A stretch of DNA of 64,000 nucleotides from Leishmania infantum JPCM5 (GCF_000002875.2 NC_009405.2:695900-759899), one strand, 5' to 3'. Positions 21,391 through 30,844 are shown, numbered from the stretch's first letter. Notes: generated by a model not told the origin, from the sequence alone. Made by a program: numbers and translations.

Positions 21391-21980
21391 ATAAAAGAGA
21401 GGGGAAACACGACGAGGGAAGCGGCGAGATCACGTGAAATTGAACCAGCCAAAAAGAAAGTCGTCAAACGAAAAAGAAGGCGAAACAGAATACGTCGCTG
21501 ACTTCCACGTACACATATTCACGCACATTTAAACGCACAAGATGTGCAAAAGCCCCGTTATCACTTACCCCGAACTCTGCCACCTCTCGCATGGGCATGA
21601 GGCGGCTTATTCTATCTTTGTTTCCCCGCCTTTTTTTCGTTCCCACGCCTCTTGCTCACCCCTCAGTGGCAAGAAGTCATGCGGAGAGGGAGGGAGCACC
21701 TCAGAGAATGCTCAAGCCGCGCGGCTGTCATGGCCAACGCCCCTTGATTGACCGTTACGTGCCTCCTCCAGTTGCTTCGCTTTTTTTTTGGGGAGGGGGG
21801 CAGTGAGCTCCATTGTGATGATCAAGATCCCAGCAGCGCTTGAAGGCGCTCGAACGTGCATGTGAAGACGACGCTTTCGCTTCCGTCGCTCACATCAGGC
21901 CTTCAGCACGGGCAACAGCACTACGGTGCGCGCCATCATGTGGGATGATTATAAGGCTGCTGCTAATCTGTACCACCTAC
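21391..21980. other. PUF 3' UTR proximal part
   Basis: No gene. Sequence between the PUF stop codon and the SIDER-like element, less GC-rich than the coding regions, with short homopolymers (T9 at about 21781-21789). Confidence 0.5.
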
Positions 21981-23645
21981 TTAACGCCGTCCGTGGTTGG
22001 GGGAGCGGTCGAACTTGCCGTGCGGGCTGCCTCTGCTGCTCCCTTGACGAGCGTCGATCTCGCAGTCTCGGGGCGCGTGGAAGTTGTTGCCCTCAATCTT
22101 CCGTGCAACAGCCTCCATCTTGCCCTCCATCTTCTTCGCGTACGGTGCGTTCTTGATCAACGGCATAAAAGGGCGAATGGCGTTCACGAGTTGCTCTGCC
22201 TGCACCGGCGCGTTTATCGTGAGCGCTGTCTGCAGGACATAATTGCCGTAGTCGTCTTGAATGAGGTGGGAGATGATCTCCGGGTTGCACATCTCCTCCA
22301 TGTACATTACTTGCACTGGCCTCGAGGCACCGCGCAGCACTTTCTCCATCACGTTGGAGCTGAACTTGTTCATGGATAGCTGCACCAGGTGGGGAAGAAA
22401 CGCAAGGGCAATGGTGTCGTTTATCTTGCTGTCGTGCGCCTCCAGCACGTACTGGAGGACGTAGTTGCCAAATGGATCCTGGACAATTTGCAAACAGCAA
22501 GCCAGCACCTGATCCACAAGGGCAGCCTTTTGCCGCGGTGAAGCGTGTTCGAGGCACCGCTGCAGCACACAGCAACCCTGCTTGTTCTTAGCAATCGACA
22601 CGCAGTCCGTCGCCACTGCCCTGTAGATATACTCCTTGTCGTCAAAGTCGAAGCGCTGAAGCACTTTCTGAATCACATGGTTCCCGTGTGCATCCTTGAC
22701 TAGCCGAACAACATCCTTGGCGAGCGCCTCGCAAATGATCTTCATCTCCTCGCGCGTCGAGATAGTCTCGATCATCTTCTGAACGCTAAATGTGCCATGC
22801 GGCGTGAGGGAAATCATGCAAATATGTGGCGCTGCCACGACGGCGACCTTGTATCGCGCATCATCGGGCATGATGTCGAACAGCTTTTGAATGAGAAAGT
22901 TTGCGTACTGGTCTGTCATCAGCTCCCCAACGTGCGGAATGATTTCGTCCATCATCACCTGCAACGCCTCGGTGTCGCAGTTCGTGTCCAGCCACCGCTG
23001 CAGATAGCGGCAACCGTGCTGATCCTTCGCGGTTTCGTAAACCCTGCCCCGCAGGCTGTCGGCGGTGAGGGCACCACCCTGGAAGTACTTGCTACCATGC
23101 CCTGACCAGTCGCCGTAGCCTCCGCCCACCATCACGTCCTGCGAAGCGAGCACCTCCTGCATGATCAGCTCAGGCACCGGCATACTATTCAACTCTGTGG
23201 CCATCATGTGGTCCATCTGTCCCGTACTCATGCCCCGCTTTCTCGCGCCAGGAGAGAGGACGCAAGTCTCACTACCGCTCACGATCTTTGGTTTACGGTC
23301 GCAGTGGCCACTGTAGCTGCCGTTGAAGCGATTGTTGCAGCGGCGCTGCTGTGGACTCTGAGCCGACGTGTACGGAATGCCCAGGCTGTGGAAGGAAGAG
23401 TTAGTCGGCGTGTGGCTCTGTGGCTGCCATGGGACAGTATTCGTAAGTTGATGGTTGATAGGCGAGCTCAGCTCCGCGGCAGTCAGCGGAGACGGCATCG
23501 CAAACACCTGCGAGCTCTTGGTGTACTTTACAGTAGGCTTTGGCTGCTGCACACTTTCCTCCGTGTACACCACGTACTGCAAGATCTCCTCGAGATTGGT
23601 GTACCCCTCCGTCCTGTACTCATCCTCGTGCACCGTCCAGGCCAT
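21981..23645 (-). CDS. Pumilio/PUF RNA-binding protein
   Basis: 554 residues starting at ATG 23645. The N-terminal 190 residues are disordered (Q/S/P-rich). Eight PUF repeats occupy about 195-500. Their RNA-reading triplets (residues 12/13/16) are R1 C-R-Q, R2 N-F-Q, R3 T-F-Q, R4 N-H-Q, R5 C-C-Q, R6 N-Y-Q, R7 S-N-E and R8 N-Y-Q. By the known code, R8 to R4 read U-G-U-A-U, with R2 U and R1 A: close to the Pumilio consensus UGUANAUA except for non-standard R3. The protein should bind mRNA 3' UTRs and control stability or translation, which matters where genes lack individual promoters. The C-terminal tail is basic and Ser/Gly-rich. Its own mRNA appears to have a very long 3' UTR containing a SIDER-like element. 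Confidence 0.93.
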   Translation of the reverse strand: MAWTVHEDEYRTEGYTNLEEILQYVVYTEESVQQPKPTVKYTKSSQVFAMPSPLTAAELSSPINHQLTNTVPWQPQSHTPTNSSFHSLGIPYTSAQSPQQRRCNNRFNGSYSGHCDRKPKIVSGSETCVLSPGARKRGMSTGQMDHMMATELNSMPVPELIMQEVLASQDVMVGGGYGDWSGHGSKYFQGGALTADSLRGRVYETAKDQHGCRYLQRWLDTNCDTEALQVMMDEIIPHVGELMTDQYANFLIQKLFDIMPDDARYKVAVVAAPHICMISLTPHGTFSVQKMIETISTREEMKIICEALAKDVVRLVKDAHGNHVIQKVLQRFDFDDKEYIYRAVATDCVSIAKNKQGCCVLQRCLEHASPRQKAALVDQVLACCLQIVQDPFGNYVLQYVLEAHDSKINDTIALAFLPHLVQLSMNKFSSNVMEKVLRGASRPVQVMYMEEMCNPEIISHLIQDDYGNYVLQTALTINAPVQAEQLVNAIRPFMPLIKNAPYAKKMEGKMEAVARKIEGNNFHAPRDCEIDARQGSSRGSPHGKFDRSPNHGRR

Positions 23646-24203
23646 TTCGGATCACGAGCACGCTGCCGTTTCCGCGAGAAGCGCGCTTACCCTAAAATAA
23701 AATAACACAAAATAGATGTGAACAACACGAACGCAGATAAAAAAACAGAGCAGAGAGGCGCAAGCCTGTCCTCAGTCGACTATAGTAAAGGTGCGGCTTG
23801 CGTCCGCATCGATGGAAAAGATGCGAAGGGGAGAGGGCAAACAAAAGCGCAAAGCAGCAGAGAAGAAAAAAATGCACGAGGAGGAGTGTGAGGTCTAGAA
23901 GATGGAGCATTCATGGGGACCTAAATGAGGCACAAGCACATACGCATCAGAGCAAGAGCCTAACTGCAGGCCGAGATGGGGAAGTATGCTTCTTTTTCTT
24001 TTTGCCAAATCCTGAATGAAGTCGTGGACGCATTTTTCGAGCTGCAGCCACTGAGAGCTTTCAGGTACTTTTCTACTGTGTCATTTGGCGTGTTTCTTTT
24101 TGACCTGCAATCACCACTGTGCAGGGGCCCGCTCAAACGAACGCGAGGCTTGCAAAGTCCATAAACAACTACGCACCCACACATATTTCCAACCATGCAG
24201 GGC
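23646..24203. other. Intercistronic spacer
   Basis: No gene. PUF 5' flank and 3' UTR of the MCU-family gene. Confidence 0.55.
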
Positions 24204-24959
24204 TCAGGAGTGGCATGCGCTAGTGCTCTTTTTCTTGGCAGCCGCCTCGACCAGCTTTGAAACGCGCTCATCGTCGAGCGAAACGGCAGCCTGCAACTCC
24301 TGCATGGCCTTCATATCACGTATCGCCTTGTCGGCGTCCACGCGCAGTACGCCAAGTTCTCGCATGAGGAGGTGTGGCAGGAAACTATCGTCGACGCTTT
24401 CGTACGAGTGCTCAGCGCGAAAGTAGAGAAAGTAGGCGTATGAGCACAGCGCCGTCGCAGTCGTAACAAAAAAGGTGACTGGCTCCATCACATCCCACCC
24501 GTACACCTGGAACGTCAAGTACGCCAGCACTAGCATCTGAGTACCGCTGCCGAGTGCTGTAAACGCCCAGAACTCTCTCTGGCGGCGCACCGCCCTCTCC
24601 GCCGCCGGTAAACTTTGCCTATGAAACGCGGCAAGAGATTCAGACAACGCGTGGTACAAATTCTCGAATGTTTTGCTTGTTGCCGGTACAAGGGGGAGCC
24701 CGCTTTTCAGATGCACCGCGTCGACGACAGCCTTGACGTCAGTGTACACGTAATCATCCACCTCCACAATCATCTTCGCGCGTTTGAGAGTGTCTATGTA
24801 CTTCACCGCCTCCGCGTCTGTCATCTGATACTGTGATGGGGTCAGCTTCCCTTGTGTCAAAAGAGCGACAAAGGCATCCTTCGGAAGTATTTTTTTGCCG
24901 CAGAGGTCAATCGCACAGCGCGCAAACAAAGCCTTGCGCAAAAAGGTCTCGGTCACCAT
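24204..24959 (-). CDS. Mitochondrial calcium uniporter (MCU) family subunit
   Basis: 251 residues, ATG at 24959. The signature W-D-V-M-E-P (W155-P160) sits between two hydrophobic segments (about 131-152 and 161-180). This is the MCU selectivity-filter arrangement, with pore-lining D156 and E159. A coiled coil precedes TM1 (S-L-P-A-A-E-R-A-V-R-R-Q-R-E-F) and a helical tail follows TM2. The N-terminus (M-V-T-E-T-F-L-R-K-A-L-F-A-R) can act as a mitochondrial presequence. Trypanosomatids have several paralogues (MCU and MCUb/c/d) forming a hetero-oligomeric channel in the inner membrane. Both acidic filter residues are present, so this could be pore-forming, but which paralogue it is cannot be decided here. 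Confidence 0.88.
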   Translation of the reverse strand: MVTETFLRKALFARCAIDLCGKKILPKDAFVALLTQGKLTPSQYQMTDAEAVKYIDTLKRAKMIVEVDDYVYTDVKAVVDAVHLKSGLPLVPATSKTFENLYHALSESLAAFHRQSLPAAERAVRRQREFWAFTALGSGTQMLVLAYLTFQVYGWDVMEPVTFFVTTATALCSYAYFLYFRAEHSYESVDDSFLPHLLMRELGVLRVDADKAIRDMKAMQELQAAVSLDDERVSKLVEAAAKKKSTSACHS

Positions 24960-25408
24960 CGCGTCCAGGCGGACGCCCTACATCGAAGAGAATGAGTACT
25001 GGTGGGCAAAAAATAATCGAGAAAGAAAAAAAAAACAGAAGGGGGAGAAGGATTCATCAAGTGATCGAGGAGCTCGACAGCCGCCTGTGAATAAGAGGTG
25101 AGCGCAAAAACCTGCTTGGTGCCAGCACACGCAGGAAGTGAACGAGTCTCAAATGCATAAGCACACAGCATTCGGACCCTCGCAAAACAAAGCAGTTTTC
25201 TCGCGAAGCAGGCTTTTCTCCTTTTCTTCGCGACACATGCTAAAATACAATGTGAGTGTCAGGCAAGGGGCGAAAGTGGACGATGATTGGGGCCGCTTGA
25301 CGAGAAACAATACCTGAAATAGAAGACATTTTCCACAGCACAGCTCTTTGTTGCACGCCGCCGAAGTCTATATACTTTCCGCTACGCAGCACTATATGCA
25401 TGACCACA
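24960..25408. other. Intercistronic spacer
   Basis: No gene. Contains A-rich plus-strand runs (minus-strand T tracts) at about 25021-25035, fitting the splice region of the MCU-family gene. Confidence 0.5.
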
Positions 25409-26104
25409 CTAAATCTGGTCCAGGTAATCGCGCAGCTGATCGACGCTCAGGACTTCGAAACGGTTTCCTACAACACGACCGACCTCAGTGTTTTCTGACG
25501 TCATCTGGCCATCAAAGCCCTCCTTTAGCGTCAACAATGCGGTGTGTACAGCATCCTCCAGCTCCATGTCCACAGTGTAACGCTTTTCTAGAAATGCCTT
25601 CGCGTCCGGACTTCCGGTGCCAATCGCCGTCGCCTTCCACGCCCAGAACGTGCCGCTAGGGTCCACCTGATACAAATGGTAGCCGTTAGCGTCCACCCCA
25701 GCGACCAGGAGAGAGCATCCGAAGGGACGAACACCGCCAGACTGTGTAAATTCCTGATAGAGAGCGCTAATCTTCCGCACCAGCTGGCTGATCGGAATGC
25801 TCTCGTTGTACATCAGCCTGTACTGCTGGCAATTCTTCCGAGCTGAGTCGATAAGAACACGGCAGTCCGGGCCCATCCCGCTGTAGGTGCAGCCAACGTG
25901 CTCATCCAAGACGAAGACCTTCTGGATCGATGAGGCATCCACTAGGGTAGATGGAGCCTTCTTCTTTGCAGCAATGACGACCCCATCGGTGGCCTTCACC
26001 CCCAGCGCAGTCGTCCCTTTGCCGGCAGCTGTCGTCGCATACTCAATCTGGACCAGCTTTCCTGAAGGGCTAAACGTCGTCAGACCATAAAATGCCTCAG
26101 ACAT
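25409..26104 (-). CDS. PSMA2: 20S proteasome subunit alpha2
   Basis: 231 residues with the alpha-type N-terminal signature Y-G-L-T-T-F-S-P-S-G-K-L-V-Q-I-E-Y-A, then the N-terminal-nucleophile-hydrolase-like fold without a catalytic Thr. Length and the start M-S-E-A-F-Y match alpha2 subunits. It forms part of the outer ring of the 20S core and helps gate substrate entry. A second proteasome gene (alpha5) lies in the opposite array at 48.1 kb. The start is the ATG at 26104, preceded on the minus strand by a T-rich tract. Confidence 0.95.
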   Translation of the reverse strand: MSEAFYGLTTFSPSGKLVQIEYATTAAGKGTTALGVKATDGVVIAAKKKAPSTLVDASSIQKVFVLDEHVGCTYSGMGPDCRVLIDSARKNCQQYRLMYNESIPISQLVRKISALYQEFTQSGGVRPFGCSLLVAGVDANGYHLYQVDPSGTFWAWKATAIGTGSPDAKAFLEKRYTVDMELEDAVHTALLTLKEGFDGQMTSENTEVGRVVGNRFEVLSVDQLRDYLDQI

Positions 26105-26860
26105 TTTCAGTTATGATGCTGCTTTCTTTTTTTTTCCAAATATCGATGTATTCGTCTTTGTGTAGCGAAAAAGTACAGCTTACCTCACAAGCTGTGTATG
26201 CTAGAGAAGCGAGTGCACGGGAAGTGAAAGAATGGCTTCTGCGGCGCAGAAAAAGAATCCAGCTAGATAAAACAGAAAGCGATTTTTGAGCGCCGTGTTG
26301 TGTTTGGATGGCGTCATGATTGTTGTTTTACGGCAATTCAGAGTGCGAAAGCACAAGAGAGAAAGCCAAAGCAAGCGGAAAGCAAATATATTTAGAGACA
26401 GAAACACGCACTTGCCACGTGTTGTTCATTCCCATGAGTAGTAAACCCGAATTAAAAAAAAGTTTTATTTCCGCCGCTACCGAGAGGATTGAGATGCTTC
26501 TCGTGCAGATTTAGGTGCTGTACTAACTTCGAGCAGAAACAGTTTCGCTCACTCACGAGGGTTGTGGCTCTCTCCCCCTTGATATGCGATAAGCGCTTTG
26601 GATCAAAATCCTTTTTTTTTCATGCTTGACTAGAACACCAAGAAAACGGCAAAACATCAAAGAAATCACTTCGACTAATCATTGAGAAAAAGGAAAGCCA
26701 CTCCTTCTCGATGCTTTAATGAAAAACCTCCTACGCTGATTTTGATAAAATTTCAGTCCGCGGAAAGAAAAAAAGCTAAGAGACAGATCAATTCGCACTT
26801 GACTTCTTGTAGTTGAAAACAGAAACACACTATGCGCCCTAAAAGCTCCATGGTCAGTGC
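26105..26860. other. AT-richer intercistronic spacer
   Basis: No gene. Noticeably AT-rich compared with the outer parts of the window. It should hold the alpha2 splice region and the 3' UTR of the COX6B-like gene. Confidence 0.55.
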
Positions 26861-27334
26861 TTACTCGGACACGGGTTTCTTGCCCAGCACAAACATGTCG
26901 TGAAGGATCGGCGCCTTCTCGCGCCAGTCCGACGCATCGACATCGTACAGAGGCTCAAAGTCGCGGTCTAGCCAGTATTCATACGCACCTTTGCGGTTTT
27001 TCTTCACCGGCTGGTACATCGGCTCGAACTCCTTCCACGGCTTCACACCGTAGAGAACGGTGTGGTCAAAGTGGCCGAGAGCACGCTTCTCCTCCCACTT
27101 CTCCAGCCACGTCTCGTGCATCATGCGCTCGACATACCAACGCATCTTCTTGCACATGGAGTGTTCCTCACCCCAGTTGCCGATGCAATGCAGCCACTGG
27201 TAGTAGGCCAGAATGCCGTTCTTCTGCTTGTTGGTTGTCCCACAGAAGCGCGGGTCGTTGAAATCGCTGAAGTGAGGCATTGCTGGCAGGTCCTCACGCT
27301 GAACCCTGTACTTTTTATGCTCCTTGTGTGGCAT
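26861..27334 (-). CDS. Cytochrome c oxidase subunit VI, COX6B-like
   Basis: 157 residues. The stretch R-F-C-G-T-T-N-K-Q-K-N-G...H-C-(10)-C...W-L-E-K-W-E-E-K-R-A-L-G-H-F aligns by eye with COX6B (N-C-W...H-R-C...C...W-x-x-x-W-D-x-x-R-x-x-G-x-F), the intermembrane-space subunit joining the two complex IV monomers. In trypanosomatids the corresponding protein is called COXVI, and from memory its T. brucei gene is also next to proteasome alpha2, which supports the call. Only the inner Cys pair is kept; the outer Cys positions are Gly and Glu. It has an extra acidic/aromatic C-terminal half not found in animal COX6B, and no cleavable presequence. Confidence 0.82.
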   Translation of the reverse strand: MPHKEHKKYRVQREDLPAMPHFSDFNDPRFCGTTNKQKNGILAYYQWLHCIGNWGEEHSMCKKMRWYVERMMHETWLEKWEEKRALGHFDHTVLYGVKPWKEFEPMYQPVKKNRKGAYEYWLDRDFEPLYDVDASDWREKAPILHDMFVLGKKPVSE

Positions 27335-27748
27335 TTTTGGTGGCAGTGAATGGTAACTGTTTTACTAAGATAAAGCTAACTAGTACCACGCTTTCAGATG
27401 CGAAAGAAACGATAATAGGTAGAGAGAATGTAAGAGCGTCATTGTTGTTTCGAACAAAAACACAAAAGGGAGATCAAGGGAGCAGTATCACATCTGAACT
27501 CAGAAGGCTACATATGCATAAGGGAAGCTGCTGTGAGCATGCCCTCTCATATGAACCTCCTTGATAGAAACAAAGAGAGGAAAAGCACATGCATTGAACA
27601 CATATGCGCAGCACACGTTCTTTGTGTGTGCTGAAGGTCATACCCCCAGAAGGGTGCGCACCAAATGGAGAGTAAGAAAATGCGCACACACAGATTTTTG
27701 TTTCGTGAAAGGAAAAGAAAAAAAAATTCAATAGCACTTTATAGTCAC
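27335..27748. other. Intercistronic spacer
   Basis: No gene. L32 3' UTR and COX6B-like 5' flank. Confidence 0.55.
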
Positions 27749-28150
27749 CTACTGATTAGCGATCTTGCGCAGCTTCGCGTTCCCGTTGGCCAGGCGCACA
27801 TCAAGCTCCATAGCCTTGCGAGCAATAGCTTTGCGCTTTCGTGCACCGACAGTGTGAGAGATGACGCCAGCGTACTTGCGGTTCTGCATCACGAGCATGT
27901 ACAGGTCCTCCACGTTATTGATGGGGAAGCTGCGAAAGCCGGACGGAGTGATATACTTGGTGGCACGGTCGCTACCGTAGCCCTTGTTCGGCATCGCCTT
28001 TTGGCCTTTGTAGCGGCGGCGGACCGGGGAGTCCTCACCACGCGGCTTCCGCCAGCTAGAGCTCAGCTGCGGAAAGAGCTCATAGCGATGTCGGGTGAAG
28101 CGCTTCGTGCGCTTCTTCACGATAGCCTTCGAAACAGTCGGCTTCACCAT
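27749..28150 (-). CDS. RPL32: 60S ribosomal protein L32 (eL32)
   Basis: 133 residues, full family length: M-V-K-P, then K-K-R-T-K-R-F-T-R-H...S-S-S-W-R-K-P-R-G-x-D-S-x-V-R-R-R-Y-K-G, and the C-terminal I-S-H-x-V-G-A-R-K-R-K-A-I-A-R-K-A motif. It is a component of the large ribosomal subunit. The start is ATG at 28150. Its position two genes from the start region of the left array fits a highly expressed gene. Confidence 0.96.
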   Translation of the reverse strand: MVKPTVSKAIVKKRTKRFTRHRYELFPQLSSSWRKPRGEDSPVRRRYKGQKAMPNKGYGSDRATKYITPSGFRSFPINNVEDLYMLVMQNRKYAGVISHTVGARKRKAIARKAMELDVRLANGNAKLRKIANQ

Positions 28151-28598
28151 CTTTAAGTGCTATACTACCACAGTCCCTCAAAGAGAGAGATGTCAAGCTC
28201 AAAAAAAAAGTTTAGACGAGATGCGAGAGACAGATGAACATATAGATTCAAAGCCCAACAGAGGAGCAGGCAGCCTCACGTAGAACGTGTACGCGAAACA
28301 CGCAAAGATCGCAAGCATTATATATGCTAGCTGTAATTGCGCAGCGAGAAAAAAAAAGAGACTTCAATGAGAGTCTCTTGTTTCGCTCTAGAGGAACAGT
28401 TAGCAATGGTTCCCTAAAAAAAAAAACAAGGTGCTACTCAAATGCTTTTGTGTACTTTGGGCAGATCTACCAAGAGGCGATTTTTTTTACTGAGCGAAGT
28501 TGACAACTGAGGATGGGAAAACGGCAGTCCAACAATCCTTCAACATAAGTGAGCACACTTGGCCCAGAGAAAGGACACAAAGAGTCAGCGATTGCCTG
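28151..28598. other. Intercistronic spacer with small inverted repeat
   Basis: No gene. AT-rich, with several A9-A10 runs. An 8-bp perfect inverted repeat (AAGAGACT ... AGTCTCTT, 8-base loop) lies at 28356-28379. Confidence 0.6.
28356..28379. repeat. Small perfect inverted repeat
   Basis: AAGAGACT, eight-base loop, AGTCTCTT. It could fold in the zinc-ribbon 3' UTR. Function unknown. Confidence 0.5.
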
Positions 28599-28973
28599 TC
28601 AGCTTCTTTTTCTCGCAGTCTTCTTTGCCTTCTGGGCATACGGCTTCCGACACTTGGTGTCGAATTGAAGACGACTGGCAGCGGCAAAAAAGGCAACTCT
28701 ATCAACTGCCGTCGTAACAGTGATGTGGCCTTTGCTGCATTGAATGTAGAACACTGGTGCGTCGTCATCTGGGTATACATTGCTGTTCGGGCAATGACTA
28801 ACAAGCCGAGCATCCCAACCCAGAGGCGAGAGAGAGGAGGAAACTCTCCGTTTGTAGATGAGGCATAATTGACCGTAGCGGGTGTTGCATCGCTGGCATA
28901 TTTCGATTTCACCAATGTTTAAAACTTTTTCATGCTGCCGGCAAAAGAGGCAAAGCTGTTTTGGCGACTCCAT
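28599..28973 (-). CDS. Small zinc-ribbon-like conserved hypothetical
   Basis: 124 residues, ATG at 28973. The N-terminus has C8-x2-C11 and C26-x2-C29 (C-L-F-C...C-Q-R-C), a plausible four-Cys zinc ribbon, with more Cys later (C37, C61, C79). The C-terminal end is strongly basic (K-A-K-K-T-A-R-K-R-S). On the minus strand a good C/T tract at about 28990-29035 followed by AG precedes the start, so the gene is expressed as a normal trans-spliced cistron. It is the first gene of the left array. I do not recognise the family; the finger and basic tail suggest nucleic-acid binding, which is inference. Confidence 0.7.
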   Translation of the reverse strand: MESPKQLCLFCRQHEKVLNIGEIEICQRCNTRYGQLCLIYKRRVSSSLSPLGWDARLVSHCPNSNVYPDDDAPVFYIQCSKGHITVTTAVDRVAFFAAASRLQFDTKCRKPYAQKAKKTARKRS

Positions 28974-29744
28974 TCTGCGACTGAGTCAAAGCTAAAAACA
29001 CGAAAAGATGCAGGAATGAGAAAGGCGAAAGGTTTATCGGCTCTGAGGATTGGTGTCTCCAGAGCGGGCACCAGGAATAGCTAGTATGACGCCGCGCCTG
29101 ACCACATCTTGGCTTTCGAAGGGATAAATTCGCAGCAACTGGAGCATGTGCACGAGTTTCGTCTCGATTGTTTGGGGTTCTGTGCGAAGCATCTCGGAAA
29201 GACAGCAAACGTTTTGGTTGGTCATGTAAGACGCGGAAAGGGGACAGGTGATTCTTGCAATGAGTCCATATGAAGGCCGCAGACCATCGCAGTGAGCCGC
29301 AAACTGGCACCTCTGCCAAAGTAATGAACAGATGGGGGGGGGAATCGTCATGACATCATGCGTGGCAGTCGGACTCCTTTCCAGCTGTGTCACAACAAAA
29401 TCCAGAGGATGGGGCAGGAACGCCCACTCTCAGGTGAGCGTTCCTCTGTGCATTTCGTTCCTCGAAGTTCTTGAGTCACTTAGCGGTCAAAGCCTTCGAT
29501 CCCGATTTCGCGGCATGCGTTGAGACAAGGCGCCTCGGCTGTGCTAGCACAGGAACTGGAGACCCCGTGCCAAGCTTCTTTTACTAACCTTCATGGCACC
29601 ATCTCGATCTCCTGCTTACGTGCGCACAATTTTCTTCCTCACGGCTACATACGTGCGGTGACAACTCAGAGAAAAGCCGCATCGTCTATCCCTTAGTGTG
29701 TGTCAAGGACAAACAGCAATACTTTTCCAACCTAGCAATCGATC
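28974..29744. promoter_or_regulatory. Divergent strand-switch region (bidirectional Pol II start)
   Basis: All genes to the left are on the minus strand and all to the right on the plus strand, so transcription must diverge from here. In trypanosomatids such regions act as dispersed Pol II start sites without TATA boxes and carry H3 acetylation. The sequence holds a G9 run at about 29334-29342 and splice tracts at both edges: minus strand 28990-29035, plus strand CTTTTCCAACCTAG ending at 29735. No tRNA-like cloverleaf was recognised. Confidence 0.75.
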
Positions 29745-30260
29745 ATGCCCACCTCGAAGGAGGCCGCGGATCAGAGTCGAAAATTCGGCTTTAAAGAAAC
29801 GCGTGAGCAGTACCAGCAGCGGAAGAGGCAAGAAAAGCAATTGAAATGGACGGTAAGGCTATCGAGAGAGGGCCTCGGAAAACTGAAAATCGAATTGGAG
29901 TCCCTGAAGAGAGCCCGTTTTTTGGCACCTCAACAAAACGAACGCAAGCGCCTTGTGCAGCGCATGATTCGAGACCTCGAGGCAGCAGAAAACAAGGAGC
30001 CCGAGGAGGAGACACCTGTTGTAGCTACAACGCCGCCGGCCGTAGACTCAGACTCGGATGACGACATTTTTTTTGCGAAAGGCACGCTCGTAAATGACGA
30101 GCACAAGCGTCTGTTTATCCCGCGCTCGATCCGCAGGAAGCCAGAGGAGAAAAACTGTGAAAAAACTGCTCAGCAGCTTGCTGGCGAGGCCGAAAAAGAG
30201 CTTCTTGCTGCTGTGCACGACGATGACGACATCGATTCATTTCTCGATTCTCTCCAATGA
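29745..30260 (+). CDS. Coiled-coil/acidic conserved hypothetical
   Basis: 171 residues, first gene of the right array. The AG at 29734-29735 and the ATG at 29745 give a short leader. Residues about 10-85 are a charged helix (R-E-Q-Y-Q-Q-R-K-R-Q-E-K-Q-L-K-W...), then an acidic stretch with D-S-D-S-D-D-D, a short basic patch (I-P-R-S-I-R-R-K-P-E-E-K) and an acidic C-terminus D-D-D-D-I-D-S-F-L-D-S-L. Helix-then-acid layouts occur in splicing and nucleolar factors (WBP11-like), but no diagnostic motif is visible. Function unknown. Confidence 0.72.
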   Translation: MPTSKEAADQSRKFGFKETREQYQQRKRQEKQLKWTVRLSREGLGKLKIELESLKRARFLAPQQNERKRLVQRMIRDLEAAENKEPEEETPVVATTPPAVDSDSDDDIFFAKGTLVNDEHKRLFIPRSIRRKPEEKNCEKTAQQLAGEAEKELLAAVHDDDDIDSFLDSLQ

Positions 30261-30844
30261 TCATGTGAAACCTTCTGCATCCCTCCTCTAGCAAGACAGC
30301 ACTCGCTAGGAGCCTCGCGAAAAACAATTCTCATCGCTGCTATTAAGCACGTGCAAGAACCCAACAGAGGACAATAGACTCATGAGTTTGCTTTTTGGGT
30401 GAAGGTTTACTATTCTCAGCGGACGACGGATTCCTTGCAGCGAAGTATGAGCTCACTAGATCGAAAAAGAAGGGAAAAAAGATGCAAGCTTTTGAACGTG
30501 TGCCTTTTGCTATTGGCCCCGCTTCAACCTGGAAAACATCTACCAAGTTGGCTTACCTATCTTGACATTGCTTGCGCGCTTGATAATTTCGGCTTCAGCG
30601 AGAGTCTGTCTCACTTGTAGAATCTGTCTTTGGCTTTCCATTGGCTGTCGCATATGCAAAGTTTCTCTCGTTTTTTCTTACAGCATCAAAGCAAGACGTT
30701 TTTTTTGTTCGTTTGCGTTGCTATCATTCTCTCCGGCTCCTCTTGTCTCTCCCCTTCTCAACCTTTCCTTTTATGGATCTTGGCATGTGTCTCTTAACAC
30801 GGGCATCTACATATCGCCGCAATGGCGGTGAGCTAGGCACTAGC
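30261..30844. other. Spacer with TUTase splice region
   Basis: No gene. A strong C/T tract lies at about 30729-30773, and the first following AG is at 30831-30832. Confidence 0.6.
30831..30832 (+). promoter_or_regulatory. Probable trans-splice acceptor of TUTase-like gene
   Basis: First AG downstream of the C/T tract. Upstream in-frame ATGs (30641 region, 30773, 30785) would be spliced off, so translation should begin at 30845. Confidence 0.6.

Noticed and set aside
29034..29351. Minus-strand frame of 105 codons in the strand-switch region
   Set aside because: Its stop abuts the splice tract of the zinc-ribbon gene, leaving no room for a 3' UTR and poly(A) site, and composition is undistinguished. 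Could be rescued by transcript evidence.
28500..29700. tRNA or snoRNA genes at the strand switch
   Set aside because: Looked for T-arm and box A/B-like patterns; none found by eye. A covariance-model scan would decide.
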